This document shows positions 32,249 through 40,604 of a stretch of DNA of 64,000 nucleotides, one piece after another. The notes beneath the pieces were generated by a model. It was not told the origin of the DNA. It did not search any database and saw nothing but the letters and a program-made list of their open reading frames with translations. This DNA is from Pseudobdellovibrionaceae bacterium. GTDB lineage: Bacteria; Bdellovibrionota; Bdellovibrionia; Bdellovibrionales; Bdellovibrionaceae. A program made the translations under genes and the position numbers. The first letter of the stretch is position 1. Each line of letters starts with the position of its first letter. The stretch is from the NCBI GenBank assembly GCA_016719575.1, contig JADJYV010000003.1:62001-126000 (forward strand). Direction: 5' to 3'.

Positions 32249-32312
32249 TTTTCACCTCAAATTGAAGGTCCGCATATTGGCTCTCAGTGAGCAAAAACTC
32301 AAGGGCCTCGCC

Positions 32313-32690
32313 TCAACGCGTCGCAGGATTTTCGTAATCTTTGCGGCTCAAAGGCAGAAGTCCGTGGGACCTGCGGGCTTCGTCGCAGCGGGGGTTGTGT
32401 TTGCCGTCTTCGTAAGAGGCTATAAAGGTGCGACAAGGTGTGGGACGATTTTCGTAAATTGTACAGTGGGCGTTTTTTCCGATTCTGCCTGTAAGACCTA
32501 CGCATTTGGGGTTGTGCTTGACCTCAGTGCCTTTCATGCAGCGGTGGACAGAGTCAAGCTCAGTAACATGTTCTGGGGGGACTTTCCAAACCCCATCAGG
32601 CTCGGACTCGCGCCAGTAAAAGGCCACTCGAAAGTGAGCGCAACAGGCGCCGCAGCCGAGGCAAGGGTGAGGTTTTATCGCAGGGTCCAC
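32313..32690 (-). CDS. YkgJ-family cysteine-cluster protein
   Basis: The start is taken as GTG 32690, which opens VDPAIKPHPCLGCGACCAHF and has AAAGGT upstream; a longer frame to 32792 is antisense-like. The 125-residue product has the family pattern CxxCGACC, a later MKG...PKCVGL, CTIYENRPTPCRTF and PRCDEAR. This set of cysteines binds a metal (zinc or iron is proposed for the family). It overlaps the end of the FAH gene by 16 bp and so belongs to the three-gene operon with it and the phosphatase. Confidence 0.83.
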   Translation of the reverse strand: MDPAIKPHPCLGCGACCAHFRVAFYWRESEPDGVWKVPPEHVTELDSVHRCMKGTEVKHNPKCVGLTGRIGKNAHCTIYENRPTPCRTFIASYEDGKHNPRCDEARRSHGLLPLSRKDYENPATR

Positions 32691-33262
32691 TCGTGTCGGA
32701 CCTTTCCGGGAATTTCTGCGAGGGCCAGGTCGCCGCGTTGAAGCGGGCCAACACCCGCCGGAGTGCCTGTCAGCAGAAGATCCCCGGGGCAAACTGGAAA
32801 GTGTTCTTTGATGTACTCCAACTGCTGATCAATCGAAAAAATCATTTGCGAGGTATTGCCCTTTTGACGGAGTTGTCCATTCACGCTTAATAAGATGTCT
32901 AAGTTTTTAAGTTCGCTGATTGTGTCGACAGCAAAGAAAGAAGAAAGAGGGCAGGCTCCGGTAAAAGATTTTGCCAACGTCCACGGCGAGCCCTTGGCCT
33001 TGAGTTGATTCTGAAAATGGCGCTCGGTTAGATCCAAGGCGACGGCCGCTTTATGCACCTCAAGGCGCTCGTCGAACTGTAGGGCGAGCTCCACTTCGTG
33101 ATGCACTTCAACAGTCCAAGCAGGGAGGACGACCTCGGTTGTCTGAACTACGCAGCTACCGGCCTTCAAAAAAATCAGAGGTTCTGAGGGGATTTCATTG
33201 CCGAGCTCTTTCGCATGATCTGCATAATTACGACCGATGGCCCAAATATTTCTGATGATCAT
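32675..33262 (-). CDS. Fumarylacetoacetate hydrolase family protein
   Basis: The compact 195-residue protein has the family motifs IGRNYADHAKELGNEIPSEP, the metal-binding Glu pair in HHEVELAL, LDLTERHFQ, GSPWTLAKSFTGACPLS and LLTGTPAGVGPL. Such small members act on oxaloacetate, acylpyruvates or related diacids; the substrate cannot be told from sequence. ATG 33262 overlaps the phosphatase stop (ATGA), and the YkgJ gene overlaps its end, giving a tight operon. Confidence 0.88.
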   Translation of the reverse strand: MIIRNIWAIGRNYADHAKELGNEIPSEPLIFLKAGSCVVQTTEVVLPAWTVEVHHEVELALQFDERLEVHKAAVALDLTERHFQNQLKAKGSPWTLAKSFTGACPLSSFFAVDTISELKNLDILLSVNGQLRQKGNTSQMIFSIDQQLEYIKEHFPVCPGDLLLTGTPAGVGPLQRGDLALAEIPGKVRHEWTLR

Positions 33263-33753
33263 GTTTGGATCCTCTCAAAGCGGCGTAGAATCCAGAGTCC
33301 TTCGAGAATATCAAATTCCATAAACTGTGCAGGATTCCAATGCCAATAGCGAGTTTCGAGCAGGTCCGTATCTGCAGCAATGAGCGACAAGGATTCTTCG
33401 ATCCAGTCATGGTGGGTGCAGAGATAGATAATATCTTTCTCTGAAAACTTTTTTTCTAAAGACAAAACAAATTTTTGAATACGGGCCCTAAAAAACTCTG
33501 AGGTTTCAAAGGGCTCGCGTTGATCGAGATCGGTAACGATCTGAACCTGTGATTGGCAGAGTTGCGCTGCTGGCATTAAAGTTCTTTGGGCGCGAAGGCG
33601 CGGAGATGTTAAAAACTGAGTGCCGCGAAAAAAATCGCCGCTGGTTATTAATGCTGCGATCCTGTTCGCCTGCTCGTGACCGCCTCTGGTTAAATCGGGG
33701 TCTTTAAGGGGGACGGAATCTTTTTGTCCATGCCGAAAAAGGTAGACCTTCAT
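33259..33753 (-). CDS. SixA-like histidine phosphatase
   Basis: ATG 33753 opens MKVYLFRHGQKDS with the RHG phosphohistidine motif; AGGAG lies close upstream, and the longer frame to 33819 is not conserved in character. LTRGGHEQANRIAAL, TSPRLRAQRT and the second catalytic His in YLCTHHDW complete the family core. At 164 residues it is in the range of SixA-type phosphatases, which remove phosphate from phosphohistidine proteins. It is divergent from hslO with 64 bp between, and is first in an operon with FAH and YkgJ genes. Confidence 0.84.
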   Translation of the reverse strand: MKVYLFRHGQKDSVPLKDPDLTRGGHEQANRIAALITSGDFFRGTQFLTSPRLRAQRTLMPAAQLCQSQVQIVTDLDQREPFETSEFFRARIQKFVLSLEKKFSEKDIIYLCTHHDWIEESLSLIAADTDLLETRYWHWNPAQFMEFDILEGLWILRRFERIQT

Positions 33754-33817
33754 GTCTCCTATGATTGCTTTTAAAATGGCCTTTTGATACCTTTGACACT
33801 CACTGTCTGGAGAGTTC

Positions 33818-34714
33818 ATGAAAAAAACTGTTCATCGCTTTGTATCTGACGACTTCACTCTTCGGATTGCGGCTGTTGACTCCACGGCTGTTGTTGCTGA
33901 AATGCAGCGCCTACAAAAGACTTATCCTTTGCCAACAGTGGCGGTCGGGCGAGCAATGACAGGGGCTTTGTTGATGGCAAGCCATCTGAAAGAAGGACAG
34001 CAGGTCGGATTGTATTTTAAAGGAAGTGGTCCTCTCGCTGCTGTCTATGCCGAAGCTAATTTTGAAGGCCAAGTCCGGGGTTACTCTCCGGTCCCTTTGT
34101 ATGAGCCACCTAATTACGACAAGGGGCTCAGCCTAAAAGATTATATGGGGGAGGGGCTCTTGACGGTCACACGGCACCTTCCATTTCAAAAACAACCTCA
34201 CAACGGTACGGTGGAGATGGTTAGCGGCGAAATCGGCGACGATATCGCTCATTATTTAATTCAGTCCCATCAAATTCGCAGCCTCGTCTCTTTAGGTGTC
34301 TATTTGGACACTTACGGGCAGGTGAAGGCCTCAGGAGGGGTGATTGTGGAAGTCATGCCAGGGGTTGAAGAGTCTTTGGTGGATCAAATTCAAAAAAATG
34401 CGGAAGATTTTAAAGAAAATATTTCGAAGATGCTTTTGGATGGGGCCCAACCAATTGATTTAGTGAAGCCTTATCTCCGGGGCATTTCTTTTTCACAACT
34501 TGAGCACAACCACCCGGTGACTTATTATTGCCCTTGCACAAAAGACAGAGTGGTTCGTGCACTCGAAACTCTAGGGCTATCGGAGATCGAGGATATGATT
34601 TCTAAGAATGAGGCTGCCGAAGTTGTTTGTCAGATGTGTGGGCGGCCTTACGAGGTTCCTGTTTCTGAGTTGCTCGAGCTCAAAGAAAAGCTACACAAAG
34701 ATAGTCTGCACTAA
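33818..34714 (+). CDS. hslO: Hsp33 redox-regulated chaperone
   Basis: The 298-residue protein shows the Hsp33 start (HRFVSDDFTLRIAAVDSTAV), AVGRAMTGALLMASHLKEG, the substrate-binding region and the C-terminal zinc-binding cysteines in YYCPCTKDR and VCQMCGRPY. Oxidation releases the zinc and activates the holdase. TGGAGAG precedes ATG 33818. It stands alone, with a 557-bp non-coding stretch after it. Confidence 0.96.
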   Translation: MKKTVHRFVSDDFTLRIAAVDSTAVVAEMQRLQKTYPLPTVAVGRAMTGALLMASHLKEGQQVGLYFKGSGPLAAVYAEANFEGQVRGYSPVPLYEPPNYDKGLSLKDYMGEGLLTVTRHLPFQKQPHNGTVEMVSGEIGDDIAHYLIQSHQIRSLVSLGVYLDTYGQVKASGGVIVEVMPGVEESLVDQIQKNAEDFKENISKMLLDGAQPIDLVKPYLRGISFSQLEHNHPVTYYCPCTKDRVVRALETLGLSEIEDMISKNEAAEVVCQMCGRPYEVPVSELLELKEKLHKDSLH

Positions 34715-35271
34715 ACTCATATAAATCCAACGAACGCGCGAGAGCCGGGGTGGGGAGCTTTGCTTCCTCCGGCTTGATGGCGGGATTTGTTGGTGGGCTG
34801 CTCAGCTCCATAGAGACCGCGACTGCGGCGGAGCTGGGTGAGTGATAGTCTCTTCTAAAGCAAGTCCTGTACCAAAATGAGACTCTAAATGATTTCAAGT
34901 AGTTAACCTCTTGGTGCCATTCTGGCCAAAGGTCGGATGGTCTTAACCTACTAAAAAGAGTGCGCTTTTGTCTCTCGAGGCCTGATTATACTCTCCCAAA
35001 CTTATTGTTATAGCTGCTTGCATTTTACGAACAAATCGCGGCAAACGGGTGTTAGAAAGTCGACAGCATTTTTTCTAAATAAAATCAAGATGTTAGGAAA
35101 AAGTCTCAAGTTGAGAAGGGCGCAATCTGTGGCGAGTTCAAAACTCCATCGAAAGATTATTTTTAAAAAACTACGTAAAAACAAATAGATACATTCAATC
35201 TCACGGGCTGATTTCTTGGCCTCTCCTTTGTATTAGCATTTGGTGAGATGTGAAGTAGGAGATGTGTATTC
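34715..35271. other. 557-bp gene-free region with hairpins
   Basis: Two GC-rich stem-loops are visible: one around 34741-34775 (AGCCGG...CCGGCT) and one around 34799-34846 (CTCAGCTCC...GGAGCTGGGTGAG). Neither has a T-run. GTACCAAAATGAGAC at 34869-34883 resembles a palindrome seen elsewhere in the window, and CCAAAATGAGACTCTAAATG (34872-34891) recurs with three changes at 39103-39122. A minus-strand frame at 34680-34898 has no good start. A structured RNA is possible but unproven. Confidence 0.4.
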
Positions 35272-35895
35272 ATGTGGAAGTATTTGGCCTTCGTAGCAGC
35301 CCCCATTATTGCCTTTGGCATTCAGGCGTGCGCACCCAAATCACAAGATGATTGTGGCTTTGTGCAAAACGTTTATGGCGAGCGTATTTCATGGAAGGGG
35401 CAGTATCCTGTGGCGATGTATATTCATGAATCTGTTCCACAAGAATATGTTGGCGCGATTGTCGCCGCTGCAAAGACTTGGCAGGATGCGGCCGGAACTC
35501 CTTTGTTTAATATTGTCACAAATCAGCGTGTGACGGGACCCATCACAGCTCAAAAAGATTCAAGAAACGTCATATACTTCCTCAACACGTGGGAGGAGGA
35601 CAAGGCCGCAGAGCAGGCACGGACGTCAATTTATTGGATTGGAGATCAAATAAGGGAAGCCGACATGCGTATTAATGGAAAGTTTACTTATTATTGGAAT
35701 TCACCGGGAATGGCGAGTTTTACGCAAGCAAGTTCCGTTAATATTGAGGCGCTGTTTATCCATGAACTTGGGCATGTTTTGGGGCTCAAACACAATGATG
35801 GAAGCAATAGCGTGATGGCGACTTATCTGGCGAATAATTCGGATCGGGTGAATATTGCAGAAGCGGATAGAAGCGCGTTGCGATGTGAGTATTAG
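35272..35895 (+). CDS. Matrixin-like metalloprotease lipoprotein
   Basis: The lipobox IQAC gives a lipidated Cys at residue 20. The catalytic signature HELGHVLGLKHNDGSNSVM is a full metzincin HExxHxxGxxH with a following Met-turn (SVM). At 207 residues there is only a catalytic domain of matrixin type, with no cysteine-switch propeptide visible. Preceding structure (AMYIHESVPQEYVGAIVAAA, FLNTWEEDK) fits the beta-sheet of such domains. A zinc protease on the outer or inner membrane face is expected; the target is unknown. Confidence 0.86.
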   Translation: MWKYLAFVAAPIIAFGIQACAPKSQDDCGFVQNVYGERISWKGQYPVAMYIHESVPQEYVGAIVAAAKTWQDAAGTPLFNIVTNQRVTGPITAQKDSRNVIYFLNTWEEDKAAEQARTSIYWIGDQIREADMRINGKFTYYWNSPGMASFTQASSVNIEALFIHELGHVLGLKHNDGSNSVMATYLANNSDRVNIAEADRSALRCEY

Positions 35896-35992
35896 AGCTG
35901 GTTGTAAATTATTTATGTAAGGTTTTTTAAGTTGTGAAGCCTGCGAACTTGCCTTTAGACTTGATCGTTGGAAGAAATGAAAGGGAGTCAAC

Positions 35993-36229
35993 ATGAGACT
36001 TAATCAGAAAAAAGTGGAAAGTCTGGCGACCACCGATGAGGCTTTAGAAGCGGATTTGGCAGCGGCGACTCTCGTTGAACATCGCTCCTACCATGAGCTC
36101 GAAGACTCTCCTATTTTAGAGGTTGATACCCTCACTCAGTTTAAAACCAACTTGCAGGTCCTTGCAGATTTGACCTCGCGTCTTTCTTTTTTAAATCGTG
36201 AAATTCGTTACGTTATGAAAGCGGAGTGA
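35993..36229 (+). CDS. Small hypothetical protein, 78 aa
   Basis: AAAGGGAG lies seven bases before ATG 35993. The product is mostly helical (KKVESLATTDEALEADLAAA, TNLQVLADLTSRLSFLNREI) and has no signal peptide, so it is probably cytoplasmic. No family is recognised. It converges on the coiled-coil gene with only 5 bp between. Confidence 0.6.
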   Translation: MRLNQKKVESLATTDEALEADLAAATLVEHRSYHELEDSPILEVDTLTQFKTNLQVLADLTSRLSFLNREIRYVMKAE

Positions 36230-36234
36230 GTTTT

Positions 36235-37530
36235 TCACGCTTTCCTACTGAGTTTACGAAGGCCATCAAAACTGTTAAGTTTTGGGATCCAAATAGAGAC
36301 AAAGTCGCCGCTACGTTCCCTGGTCATGCCCTCAGTGATAACGGGTTTGCCAAAATCAAAATCTTCGCGGAAGCTTTGGAAATTGTTCGTTGAAAGCTTT
36401 CGACCTTCTTCTTCAATCTGATCTCTAAAGGCCCGTTTGCCTGAGATCGAAGCGCGATCATCTTTAATGGTGATTTTGACGCTGTCTTTTTCATGTTCTG
36501 GAACATAGGCCTCAATAATGTAGAAATCAGGATTTTCACGAAGGCGGTTTCCGCGTTCTTGTAGTTTGTAAAAGGGGTCGTCTTCTTTATTTCTGTAGCT
36601 TTCACTCTCTTTGAAGAACTTTTTCTTCATTTCGACTTGTTCCTTTAGAAGATTGATATTCTGAATCTTTAAGGACTCGCGGTTGGCAGCTTCATTTTTG
36701 GTGTAGGTAGAATCAAAGCGCTTGTTCTGTTCTTTGAGCTGCTGTCCGTAGGCGTTTTTGTTACGGGCGAGGCGCTTTTGGTATTGCTCGTTAAGCCCTT
36801 GTTCTTTTGAGGTCCATTGCTTTTCTTGATTATCAAAACGTTTTTCGTATTCACCCTCTTGCCGTTTGAGTTGTTTTTCTTGAATTTCCTGACGGCCCTT
36901 TATTTGTTGCTGTCCCTGGACAGCGGTTGTGTCATAGTCTTTCTTAATGTTTTCTTGCAGCTTCGCTTGCGCTTTTTGGCCCTTTTCGGATTCGTTTCTT
37001 ATCATTTGTTCGTTGCCTGCTCGAATCGTCTCAATCCGATTTTGCGAGAACCCTTGCTGTCGTTCCAAATCTTGTTTGAATTTGCTTTTAATATGTTGAA
37101 TTTCTTGGCCTGATTCCGATCGAACCTGTTCAACCTTTCGTTTTTGGAAGGCTTCAATTTCTTCTAGTTTTTGTTGGGTGTGGGCACGGCTTAAATCAAT
37201 CTGCTCTTGGCGTTGCCTCTGCGTTTCAGCAATTTTACGTCGATAGTCCATTTCTATGTTATTTATTTGCGCTTCACTTTGCCCGCTAATTTTTTTTCGG
37301 CTTTCGTTGACTTGGGCAAGGGTCTCATCTTGTTTTTTTCGAATGTGGTTGATTGCTGCTTCGCCTTGGCCCTGGGTTTCTTCTTTTCGGCCGGCGTAAT
37401 ATTCTTTTAATTCGGCAAGCTGTCGTTCTTGCTCGCTGGCATACTTTTTTCGTTTTTTTCCGTACTCCGCCTGAAGGTCGCTCAAATCATTTTGCTGTTC
37501 GCGTCGTGCGCGTGAAGACTCAACTGACAT
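36235..37530 (-). CDS. Long coiled-coil protein with alpha-crystallin-like C-terminus
   Basis: Residues 1-315 are a continuous Gln/Glu/Lys/Arg-rich coiled coil (ELKEYYAGRKEETQGQGEAA, DYRRKIAETQRQRQEQIDLS). Residues about 325-425 read as a small-heat-shock domain: FYIIEAYVPEHEKDSVKITI, DDRASISGKRAFRD, FQSFREDFDFGKPV, and a final strand DFVSIWIPKL. The A-crystallin-type order (amphipathic strand, DxxxVxIxxxxLxIxGxR, F...F.LP) is clear though divergent. No signal peptide is present. A filament or scaffold that presents a chaperone-like module is possible. I know of no named family with this fusion. Confidence 0.75.
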   Translation of the reverse strand: MSVESSRARREQQNDLSDLQAEYGKKRKKYASEQERQLAELKEYYAGRKEETQGQGEAAINHIRKKQDETLAQVNESRKKISGQSEAQINNIEMDYRRKIAETQRQRQEQIDLSRAHTQQKLEEIEAFQKRKVEQVRSESGQEIQHIKSKFKQDLERQQGFSQNRIETIRAGNEQMIRNESEKGQKAQAKLQENIKKDYDTTAVQGQQQIKGRQEIQEKQLKRQEGEYEKRFDNQEKQWTSKEQGLNEQYQKRLARNKNAYGQQLKEQNKRFDSTYTKNEAANRESLKIQNINLLKEQVEMKKKFFKESESYRNKEDDPFYKLQERGNRLRENPDFYIIEAYVPEHEKDSVKITIKDDRASISGKRAFRDQIEEEGRKLSTNNFQSFREDFDFGKPVITEGMTRERSGDFVSIWIPKLNSFDGLRKLSRKA

Positions 37531-37603
37531 AAACGCATCTCCCTCCGTGGAAAAGACGTAAACTGCTGTTTCTCAAATTATAACAAAGACAGTGAGATCT
37601 GTC

Positions 37604-37891
37604 TTAGGGATTTGCACTCGGAGCTGGGCTTTGGGCTTTAGGGTTCGGACAGTGGGGCTGCAGGCCTCCTGTTCGTCCGAAGCAGCGCCAAGTTTGTTGA
37701 TAGGTGATGTTCTCGTTTGCTTGAAGGGGGTAATACCGAGGGTATTGATGGGGATCGAGGGTGCTTTCAACCAATCGAACGTCTTGGGTCTTGTTGTTTT
37801 TAATTTCTAAAAGAAAAACGCGATACTCAGCGGCGCCTTGAGCGCAATGGAGGAACACAACAAGAAGGGTCCAAAGTCTCACAGTTTTCAT
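37604..37891 (-). CDS. Small secreted protein of a Bdellovibrio-type family, 95 aa
   Basis: A signal peptide (VRLWTLLVVFLHCAQGAA) is followed by YRVFLLEIKNNKTQDVRLVE, STLDPHQYPRYYPL, and TWRCFGRTGGLQPHCPNPK. From memory, Bdellovibrio genomes contain short proteins with the same order (YRVY.LEI, STLD..QYP.YYP, W.C.GRT...P.CPNP). The function is unknown. It starts 4 bp after the upstream lipoprotein gene's stop and is likely cotranscribed with it. The C-terminal Pro/Ser/Ala tail is low complexity. Confidence 0.68.
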   Translation of the reverse strand: MKTVRLWTLLVVFLHCAQGAAEYRVFLLEIKNNKTQDVRLVESTLDPHQYPRYYPLQANENITYQQTWRCFGRTGGLQPHCPNPKAQSPAPSANP

Positions 37892-37894
37892 AGT

Positions 37895-39037
37895 TTAGGG
37901 GGTTGTGAAGGTGACTTCATTGCTCATGGCTTTACCTAAGTCTTGGGATATGCTCACAGCTTGCGCGCTGTAGGTTGTTTTGGGCTGAAGTCCTCTCAGG
38001 TGAATTTCATGATTTGTTCTTAGCAAATTGTCTGCCGAGGTGAGGGTTTCTTCATGGGTGGTTTTATTAACAAGTCGAATTTGTGTGGAGGCGGCGATGT
38101 CGGTCTCCCATGCCAGAAACACATCTGTGAGAGCCACTTCAGCTATGCGAAAGTTATTAATGACTGGAGCCGTTCCTTCGACACAAGGATTGTAACTTGT
38201 CGTGTTGTTTATCCAAAAGTTTCCGGTAGAAAGGGGCTTCCAGCCACGAGCAAGGAGGTCTTTGTAGGGTTGTAACGGGATGGATTGATTGTTGGGATCG
38301 AAAAAGTACTCATTGCCGGAATGACCACAGAGGGAGTCCTTACCTGCTTCTGTGGTTTTTCTCCAAATTAGGACATTAGAGATATGAAAGCGAGGGCCTT
38401 GGTAATAAACGAGCTCCATCGGCAGGCTGGTTCGTTTTGTCATTTGTATTGTGCGACTGGCGCAGCCCATTTTGGTGGGATGGTCACCATCATTGTTGAT
38501 GATCTCTTTCCAGGTATCATCGATGGGATCTTTAATTTTGAGGCGGGTGCCGTCATCTGATAGAAGTGCCAATTCATAGACTCCCTCTTCGTCGTCCTCT
38601 GAAAGTTGAAGACTGGATTCGAATTTGATACCAAAATACTCAATGAGCTTGTTGCCGCTGTCATCTTTGAGAAGTCCCGTGGTTTGGGTTGAAAAGCCCT
38701 CGCTAAACATTCGAGTTGGAACATTGATATCTGAGAAAAACAGGGTTTTATCAGATTGTTTTGCAAAATTGATATAGTCATCGACGATATGGAAAATCGG
38801 CATGCTGGCTGTCTTATAAAAAAGACGGCCAAGAACACCTTGAGTCATGACCTGGGTATTGTTTCCGCCTTCAAAGGGGTCGCAGACGATTTTGTTCATA
38901 GGGTGAAGGTTAAGGTCGACCTTCGATGCCATCACGCTTCCAGATGTGACATTGGATTGAATGCGCTCTGAAGTATCAAACTCTGCTGTACACCCAAGCA
39001 GTAATGAAGCTGTCAATAAGGCCGCGAGTTTTTGCAT
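37895..39037 (-). CDS. Lipoprotein with PA14-like and fibronectin type III domains
   Basis: The lipobox LLLGC puts the lipidated Cys at residue 16. About residues 60-240 resemble a PA14 carbohydrate-binding domain (GKLFYKTASM-like start, EGVYELALLSDDGTRLKI with the SDDG motif, PMELVYYQGP). The last 90 residues are a fibronectin type III domain (PVINNFRIAEVALTDVFLAW, LRGLQPKTTYSAQA). Such surface lipoproteins bind glycans or adhere to cells. It is first in a two-gene unit with the small secreted gene. The binding target is not known. Confidence 0.8.
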   Translation of the reverse strand: MQKLAALLTASLLLGCTAEFDTSERIQSNVTSGSVMASKVDLNLHPMNKIVCDPFEGGNNTQVMTQGVLGRLFYKTASMPIFHIVDDYINFAKQSDKTLFFSDINVPTRMFSEGFSTQTTGLLKDDSGNKLIEYFGIKFESSLQLSEDDEEGVYELALLSDDGTRLKIKDPIDDTWKEIINNDGDHPTKMGCASRTIQMTKRTSLPMELVYYQGPRFHISNVLIWRKTTEAGKDSLCGHSGNEYFFDPNNQSIPLQPYKDLLARGWKPLSTGNFWINNTTSYNPCVEGTAPVINNFRIAEVALTDVFLAWETDIAASTQIRLVNKTTHEETLTSADNLLRTNHEIHLRGLQPKTTYSAQAVSISQDLGKAMSNEVTFTTP

Positions 39038-39162
39038 TTGGATCTCCTCGATCTCAGTCTAGAAAACAATCGAGGTATTTTCACTAAATAGCTAAAATGA
39101 TTCCAAAATAGGTCTCTAAATGTTTGACGAAATTTTTGAAATTCTTGCCGTTAGGAGTGGCC

Positions 39163-39342
39163 ATGAGAAATGTTCTAAAAAATGTTGAAGCCTTTTACAA
39201 ACAAAGGCTCGGCCCTTCAAAGGTGAGCTGGGCAGATCCCGAGGATCTTAGTTTAATGGGACAAATCGTGATTGGCTCTGACTGTGTTCTCTACGATATG
39301 AAAGTAGGCTCTTACCAGCATTTCAAAAGACTCTTGGTCTAG
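39163..39342 (+). CDS. Possible small hypothetical protein, 59 aa
   Basis: ATG 39163 has TAGGAG five bases upstream. The product (RNVLKNVEAFYKQRLGPSKV, EDLSLMGQIVIGSDCVLYDM) looks protein-like, but its last 90 bp overlap the better supported minus-strand gene 39253-39570. One of the two may be false. Confidence 0.35.
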   Translation: MRNVLKNVEAFYKQRLGPSKVSWADPEDLSLMGQIVIGSDCVLYDMKVGSYQHFKRLLV

Positions 39343-39570
39343 AGATTTAAGGTAAGCCATTTTTTCGATGTATGTACGTTTGCTGATCAGCGCGGTCATG
39401 ACATCCTGGACCTTTTTCATCTTATTGAAGTCGTAAAAGTCTTTATCGTCCTTCACTTGTCTTAAAACGTCGGCGATAGACCTGTTGTCGAAGAGAACGT
39501 GAACTCCCATTGCCGAATGAGAAAGAAGGGCTTCCATGCGCTCCAGGCTTTTTTCTTCGATGATTGACAA
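39253..39570 (-). CDS. Helical hypothetical protein, 105 aa
   Basis: TTG 39570 follows an ideal AAGGAGG at six bases. The product is all helical (IEEKSLERMEALLSHSAMGV, VLRQVKDDKDFYDFNKMKKV, KRTYIEKMAYLKSLDQESFE, MLVRAYFHIVENTVRANH) and cytoplasmic. No family is recognised. The helices have coiled-coil spacing and a dimer is likely. Confidence 0.6.
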   Translation of the reverse strand: MSIIEEKSLERMEALLSHSAMGVHVLFDNRSIADVLRQVKDDKDFYDFNKMKKVQDVMTALISKRTYIEKMAYLKSLDQESFEMLVRAYFHIVENTVRANHDLSH

Positions 39571-39729
39571 ACCCGCCTCCTTGCGATGTTGCTAATTCAA
39601 ATGGTGAAGAAAAAATTTTTACCTTGCAAGACAAAAAGCAAGAAGTATGACGGCCTTTGTCAAGCTTGAGGTTTTAACCTTGTTGGTCCGACGGAGAATC
39701 TCGATAATATGTTTTACCAGTGAGGGGCT

Positions 39730-40604
39730 ATGTCGAAGTTAAAAACCCGTTCCAAATCTAAATCCCGCGCCAGAAAAAAAAAGCAACTCCTGAAAAAGAG
39801 TACATTGTCATCGATGAGGCGGCAGGCCTGATCTTTGAAACTGAAGAAGATTTGTTTGGTTATTTCTCTCAAAGCATTCAGACCCTTGAGGATGAGTACC
39901 AATCGGTTCGATCGAATGAAGACTTCACAGATCAAGAACAACTTGATCTAGAGACTTATCTTGAAAGCCTGTTGGATGAACCTGATGAGATTTGGCAGGA
40001 TTCACAGACATTCGAGGATATGGTTGTTCATCATTTTATCCGATCCTTTGAAGTGGGAGGACAGGTCTTTCACTATATTGCGGTGACCTATGTGACTCCT
40101 GAGGATTCTTATCCGAGCTTCGTTTTTATTCATTTTCCAACGAAAGACACTCGAGTCTTGCAAAACTATCAGCGCGGCGAGCTGATTTTCGACAAAAAAT
40201 TTGAGTACGTTAAAGACGGGGCCGTTGATGGTGACGCCTTGGGCGAAGGGGATCCTCTTTCGGTTGGGCTCTACATTGCGATGATGAAAGTTCGCGGAGA
40301 AAAAGACATTGGACAGTCTAAATTTCAGGACTTCGCGGATTTGCGCGAGGATACAATTGAAAGCGCCGATGAGATTTGGCGTAAAAATGACCTCGACGGC
40401 AATGTTTTAGTAACTTTTATTAAAGAATATCCGGATCATGAAACCAAAGATTTATACTACATTGTAATCACGCAAGAGGATTCGACGAGCAATGTGCATT
40501 CTCTCTTGTTTTCATTTCCAACGAATGATGAGTCGCTGGTGGATCGCTATCGACAGGGCGAGAATCTTCAGGCTGAAGAAGTGGTTCAAGAAAATTCGCA
40601 CTAA
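39730..40604 (+). CDS. Duplicated-domain protein read through a -1 shift
   Basis: ATG 39730 (GAGGGG upstream) opens a basic frame (SKLKTRSKSKSRARKKK) that stops at about 39831. Coding character in the -1 frame starts before any start codon (TPEKEYIVIDEAAGLIFETE, then DLFGYFSQSIQTLED) and runs to 40604. The frames join at nine A followed by G (39772-39781), which in the first frame reads A-AAA-AAG, the slippery heptamer of dnaX. The joined product has about 291 residues and contains two copies of one domain: PDEIWQD...RSFEVGGQVFHYIAVTY...FPTKDTRVLQNYQRGE and ADEIWRKN...KEYPDHETKDLYYIVIT...FPTNDESLVDRYRQGE. It resembles the PBECR-type nuclease fold, at low certainty. A simple indel is the alternative. 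Confidence 0.6.
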
